A stretch of 49,123 nt of DNA from Nemertoderma westbladi (taxonomy: Eukaryota > Xenacoelomorpha > Nemertodermatida > Nemertodermatidae), in NCBI GenBank assembly GCA_032718475.1, contig JAUCBJ010004803.1:1-49123 (forward strand), given 5' to 3'. The translations under genes were made by a program, and so were the position numbers. A model generated the notes under the pieces. The model was not told the DNA's origin. It searched no databases and saw only the letters and a program-made list of their open reading frames with translations. Shown piece after piece: positions 44,939-49,123 of this stretch (positions are counted from its first letter, which is position 1; each line of letters starts with the position of its first letter).

Positions 44939-46128
44939 TGTAAAAGCTTTTGCTGAATTGCCCGGTTATTTTTCCTTATTTTTCCCGTAAAATACTCTGT
45001 AGTTGGTTTAATAGGCGTAAGAGGCCGTATTATTGCTGTATCGGTGTTTTTAGAGGATCTAAGAGCTATTTCTTCCGTATGTGTACTGTGGAAGGCATAG
45101 TTGATGATTCTATGGCAATTCCGTGACGCAAAAGAAGCGAGATACTCTTGAACAGTAGTTACTATGACGACGGTTAACAGCTGATATTCATACGTGTCGA
45201 TTTTCTTTGTTCTACGGCATCTCTCAGTTCAGTCAACCAATCAGAGCGTTTTTATGGCTCTTGTACAGAAATTTCCGAGAAATCACGTAATGCATTATGG
45301 GCAGTGTTATCATTCAGTCCTGAGCCAAGGAAGAACGGCTTTGGAGTATTTTGTGCTTTTCTGCTTTAGCCTTACACTAGTAGGCTTAATTATAAGGACA
45401 TATATCCGTTATCATAACATACCATACCTAATCAAACAACCTGTGCATACTTTTATATTGTTATACTGCTATTTACTGTCGGTTCTTCATAATATGGTTG
45501 ATGAATTATTATATTTGGAATAACAAGAAATAACCCCGAAAACCCAATATTCTTGATATACCGAAGGTAAGAGAGAAAGGTTACATATAACGATTGTGAC
45601 TTATGTTAAAGTGGTTTGAAGTGAATCTAATGTTATTTGATAGACCCTACATGATTCGGTCCGTGTTCCTTTTATATGTGACTAAAATCAGTGAAGATCG
45701 GCAGATCAGTGTGCAGTATTGTGCAGCATTGTGTATGAGTGAGACTGATAACGAAGCATTTCCTAAAGAATGCGCTATATATGTGAATTATAACTAAGCC
45801 ATATCGTTGTGAGTAGTTTAAGTCATAACTCTGTTTATATAGATAGAGCGCCACGTCCTAAAGGAACTGTTAATATTCCCCGAAGGTGAATAATATTGTC
45901 AGAGATTATATAATACTGTCAGTCGAATAATACATTAGGCTTACATAGCAATACGATTAAGCCGTCGAACCCAATCTCCCGGGTATATCCAACGGGTGAA
46001 TGATCGCGCACAGATTGGTTTCAACTAGTGTAGTGAATCAAATACTTGTTAGAGGCTAAAGCGATTTATTATCTAGAAGACATCCTAATTTGGCGGGTTA
46101 AACTGCCAAAGGTCTGAAAGCGCGAACA
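44939..46128 (+). repeat. 3' LTR
   Basis: The repeat is 1190 bp and matches the 5' LTR almost base for base. It is preceded by a short purine-rich GGGAGCGG (44931-44938) that could serve as the polypurine tract. Confidence 0.95.
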
Positions 46129-46946
46129 CAAGTTTCAGCTTAAACGGATTAAAAGCAAAGAAATGGGAGGGCATTTAATGTTTAGACATGTGGCCCTCTA
46201 GCGGGAGACCATTGCACTGATGGTGTCTGAAAGTCTCTCAAAAATCTCAACTTTTGCTCATATTGATACCTACAAATTTTCAACTTGGCAGCTTTAAATC
46301 CGACAAAGTTATTAGCATGTCAAAATCGTAACGACGACAACGATTTCACTTTCAGACCTTTGGCCCTCTAGCGGCAGACTGGAGAACTGCAGATGGATTC
46401 GCCTCCTTTGAAAGTCACAGCTAATGGTCTAATACATATCTGCCAAGTTTCAGCTTAAACGGATTAAAAGCAAAGAAATGGGAGGGCATTTAATGTTTAG
46501 ACATGTGGCCCTCTAGCGGGAGAGCATTGCACTGATGGTGTCTGAAAGTCTCTCAAAAATCTCAACTTTTGCTCATATTGATACCTACAAATTTTCAACT
46601 TGGCAGCTTTAAATCCGACAAAGTTATTAGCATGTCAAAATCGTAACGACGACAACGATTTCACTTTCAGACCTTTGGCCCTCTAGCGGCAGACTGGAGA
46701 ACTGCAGATGGATTCGCCTCCTTTGAAAGTCACAGCTAATGGTCTAATACATATCTGCCAAGTTTCAGCTTAAACGGATTAAAAGCAAAGAAATGGGAGG
46801 GCATTTAATGTTTAGACATGTGGCCCTCTAGCGGGAGACCATTGCACTGATGGTGTCTGAAAGTCTCTCAAAAATCTCAACTTTTGCTCATATTGATACC
46901 TACAAATTTTCAACTTGGCAGCTTTAAATCCGACAAAGTTATTAGC
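46129..46946. repeat. 315-bp satellite, right part
   Basis: The array resumes with the duplicated CAAGT and continues for about 2.6 units in the phase broken at 33576. It ends abruptly after AAGTTATTAGC at 46946, where unrelated sequence begins. Confidence 0.95.
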
Positions 46947-47230
46947 CCCCTAACAGTGTCAATTCGCTAAGGCTCCGCCAACTTCGTGGTTCGCCCCACA
47001 TACTATAGATATTATACACACTACATATTAAATTTCCTGGTTACTTGCAATATTTTTAATAGGATTTTGTTGAATTATAAAATATTGTAGTAATTTATAT
47101 GTTAATTTAGTTAACATTCAATACAGCTCCTACTTTAGGCTTAGTCAATTTATTATCTGATGGTACAAACATGAATTAATTATTTCAAAGTGGTCTTAAG
47201 TCTTTCACCACGGGCACTCAGGGAAATGCC
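46947..47230. other. Short AT-rich spacer
   Basis: This is spacer between the satellite end and the G-rich repeat. No feature is recognised. Confidence 0.4.
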
Positions 47231-47338
47231 GGGGTCTGGGGGCGATAACCCCCAAGAAAAGAAGCGGGGGTTTGGGGGCGGCAGCCCCCAACAAAAGAAG
47301 CGGGGGTTTGGGGGCGGCAGCCCCCAATTAAAAGAAAA
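47231..47338. repeat. 36-bp G-rich tandem triplicate
   Basis: Three units of GGGGTTTGGGGGCGGCAGCC followed by CCCAACAAAAGAAGCG repeat with an exact 36-bp period. Each has runs of 4-5 G, which could form G-quadruplexes, and the inverted pair TTGGGGGC/GCCCCCAA, which could form a hairpin. The 84-codon frame across it (47190-47444) is probably a by-product of the period being divisible by 3. Confidence 0.85.
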
Positions 47339-47469
47339 ACAAACAAAATTTGACTATAAAAATGTTTATTTTATAATTTTGAAAAAAACTTGTCTAGATA
47401 CAACTTGTCCTGTAACCATCTTTAACTTTTGTTTATTGCTTTGATGCACCCAGATTAATTTTAACACTT

Positions 47470-48160
47470 TAACTGGGGGGAAGTGTCCGGGGGGATGTGT
47501 CCTACTTTGGCGGGGGAAAGTGTCCGGGGGGGGGGGGAAGTGTCCTAGATCCCGGTTTACATATCATCATAGGTCTACAATAGACCTTATGGAGGGTCGC
47601 TAAAAGTCTCAAAACTTTATATAGAAACTATAGGTGGAGCCGACTTTGCCGACCAATTTGACTATTCCGACCACCTTTTGGGCCGTGTATAAAGACGACT
47701 ATTCGACCCAGTGAACTGATGGTAAGTCGCAAGTGGTCGGCAGTTCGGCTTACATATATCATCATAGTCTACAATAGGCGACTATTCGACCCAGTGAACT
47801 GAGAGTAAGTCGCAAGTGGTCGGCTGGTCGGTTTAGACATATCATATACAGGGGTCTGGGTGGTCGGAATAGTCGAATTGGTCGGCAAAGTCGGCTCCAC
47901 CTAAACTCTACATATACGGGTGTAAAGTTTTGCGACTTTTAGCGACCCTCCTTATAGTCTATTGTAGACCTATGATGATATATGTAAGCCGAACTGCCGA
48001 CCACTTACGACTTACCCTCAGTTCACTGGGTCGAATAGTCAGTCGCCTTTATACATGGCCCAAGAGTGGTTGGAACTTGGCCTAACCTAAATACTTCCGA
48101 TGTAAACTAGCCGACTTTTAGCGATCGTCCATAAGTCACCTGTCTGTGGTCGGCTTTCAT
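47470..48160. repeat. Foldback-type dispersed repeat, copy 2, with GGGGGGAAGTGTCC left end
   Basis: 47475-47545 carries G-rich AAGTGTCC units. 47555-47830 matches 30520-30800 in direct orientation. 47845-48060 is the inverted copy (for example TCGGCAAAGTCGGCTCCACC against GGTGGAGCCGACTTTGCCGA at 47632), so the DNA can fold into a long hairpin with a loop near 47840. It is noncoding. Confidence 0.8.
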
Positions 48161-48284
48161 ATATAATAGTTAACACATACACATACACAATAATTCAAAT
48201 ATACATTAAATATATAATGTAAAGATGATAGAAAAAATAATAAAGTATTGAGGGTCTTTAGCTGGTTATATTATATTAGATAAT

Positions 48285-49123
48285 GAGGCAGTACTGCCAT
48301 GCCCCAGCACTACTGATGCGGTGGAGGCAGTAACGCCCTGTCCCCACACTACTGGTGGAGGGGAGGCAGTACTGTCCATGTCCACAGCCCTGACCCCACA
48401 CGGTGGAGGCCGTACTGCCCTGTCCCCAGCACTACTGGTGCATGGGTGGAGGCAGTACTGCCCTGTCTCCACACTACTGGTGGAGGCAGTACTGCCCTCC
48501 CCACACTACTGGTGGAGGCAGTACAGCCCTGTCCCCACACTACTGGTGGAGGCAGTAGGCCTACTGCCCTGTCCCCTCACTACTGGTGGAGGCAGTACTG
48601 CCCTGTCCCCACACTACTGGTGGTACTGTAGCAGTACTGCCCTGTCCCCACACTACTGGTGGTACTGTAGCAGTACTGCCCTGTCCCCACACTACTGGTA
48701 GAGGCAATTAATACTGCCATGTCCCCACACTACTGGTGGAGGCAGTACTGCCCGACTCCCCACACTACTGGTAGAGGCAATTAAAACTGCCCTGTCCCCA
48801 CACTACTGTTGCACTGGTGGAGGCAGTACTGCCCTGTCCCCACACCACTGGTGGTAGCAGTACTGCCCTGTCCCCACACTACTGGTGGAGGCAGTATCGC
48901 CCTGTCCCCACACTACTGGTGGAGGGGAGGCAGTACTGCCATGTATCCACACACCGGTGGAGGCAGTACAGCCCTGACCCCACACTAGGCCTACTGCCAT
49001 GCCCCAGCACTACTGGTGGGGTGGAGGCAGTAATGCCCTGTCCCCACACTACTGGTGAAGGCAGTACTGTCCTGTCCCCACACACCGGTGGAGGCAGTAA
49101 TGCCCTGTCCCCACACTACTGGT
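48285..49123. repeat. 34-bp minisatellite, runs off the window
   Basis: The unit is GTGGAGGCAGTACTGCCCTG followed by TCCCCACACTACTG, with many small indels and inserts such as TAGGCCTACTG and TGGTACTGTAGC. Each unit includes the palindrome GGCAGTACTGCC. About 24 units are visible. Short frames on both strands within it are not genes. Confidence 0.92.

Larger units (their letters stand above)
33577..46128 (+). mobile_element. BEL/Pao LTR retrotransposon, 12,552 bp, non-autonomous
   Basis: The element is bounded by two direct LTRs (33577-34765 and 44939-46128) that begin TGTAAAAG and end GCGAACA, and by the 5-bp duplication CAAGT. Its interior holds a 2.2 kb leader, a 1637-codon Gag-protease frame (36960-41873) and a 3 kb 3' region with a small unrecognised ORF. 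Gag of DUF1759 type, CCHC knuckles and a DSGS protease place it in BEL/Pao. Reverse transcriptase, RNase H and most of integrase are missing, so it depends on a related autonomous element. LTR near-identity and the clean target duplication show a recent insertion. Confidence 0.93.

Noticed and set aside
44697-44990. 97-codon frame with a hydrophobic segment as an envelope-like protein
   Set aside because: It runs into the 3' LTR, overlaps another frame, and has no signal peptide, cleavage site or cysteine pattern.
48321-48701. 126-codon frame at the right end of the window
   Set aside because: It lies entirely within the 34-bp minisatellite and overlaps similar frames on both strands.

Overview
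This is repeat-dominated nuclear DNA from a metazoan, most likely a marine invertebrate. The support is split genes with GT-AG introns, animal-type retrotransposons (two non-LTR fragments and a 12.5 kb BEL/Pao LTR element), several DNA-transposon derivatives, a membrane-anchored fibrinogen-domain gene and very long minisatellites. I cannot name the phylum from sequence alone. I see no prokaryotic organisation, operon or CRISPR. Tandem repeats occupy roughly 14 kb, more than a quarter of the window.

Layout. 1-2477: AT-rich DNA with nothing recognised. 2478-6130: a 39-bp minisatellite of about 85 copies, open in long frames on both strands. 6131-7069: nothing gene-like. 7070-8560: three diverged, GATC-rich tandem units of about 465 bp. 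8561-11818: intergenic, with a tRNA-like SINE remnant, a hAT-like MITE and a dispersed 230-bp duplication. 11819-13618: a compact three-exon LicD/fukutin-type gene on the plus strand. 13984-14143: a 50-bp triplicate. 14600-15864: a transposase-less Tc1/mariner-like element with TA target duplication. 15866-16860 and 17190-19020: two unrelated 5'-truncated LINE fragments, both on the minus strand. 19381-22570: a 40-bp hairpin-forming minisatellite.

22595-29915 holds two minus-strand copies of one fibrinogen-related transmembrane gene. The copy at 28710-29915 is intact. The copy at 22595-24330 is a pseudogene: the 40-bp minisatellite cuts off its fibrinogen domain, and a separate 20-bp minisatellite (23272-24208) has expanded inside its cytoplasmic region. 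A 16-bp (CTAACTAAC-type) satellite with a Harbinger-like MITE in it lies between the copies.

30485-30905 and 47470-48160 carry related foldback repeats with C/G-run ends. A 315-bp satellite (31450-33576 and 46129-46946) is split by the BEL/Pao element (33577-46128), which is flanked by a CAAGT duplication. That element has near-identical 1.19 kb LTRs and a long intact Gag-protease frame, but has lost reverse transcriptase, RNase H and most of integrase. It must therefore have moved recently with enzymes supplied in trans. Its protease region holds a cluster of splice-donor consensus sites, and a small unrecognised ORF follows the Gag-protease frame. The window ends inside a 34-bp minisatellite.

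Only two host genes look intact, the LicD-type enzyme and the fibrinogen-domain membrane protein, and nothing links them functionally. The rest is a record of satellite expansion and transposon insertion.
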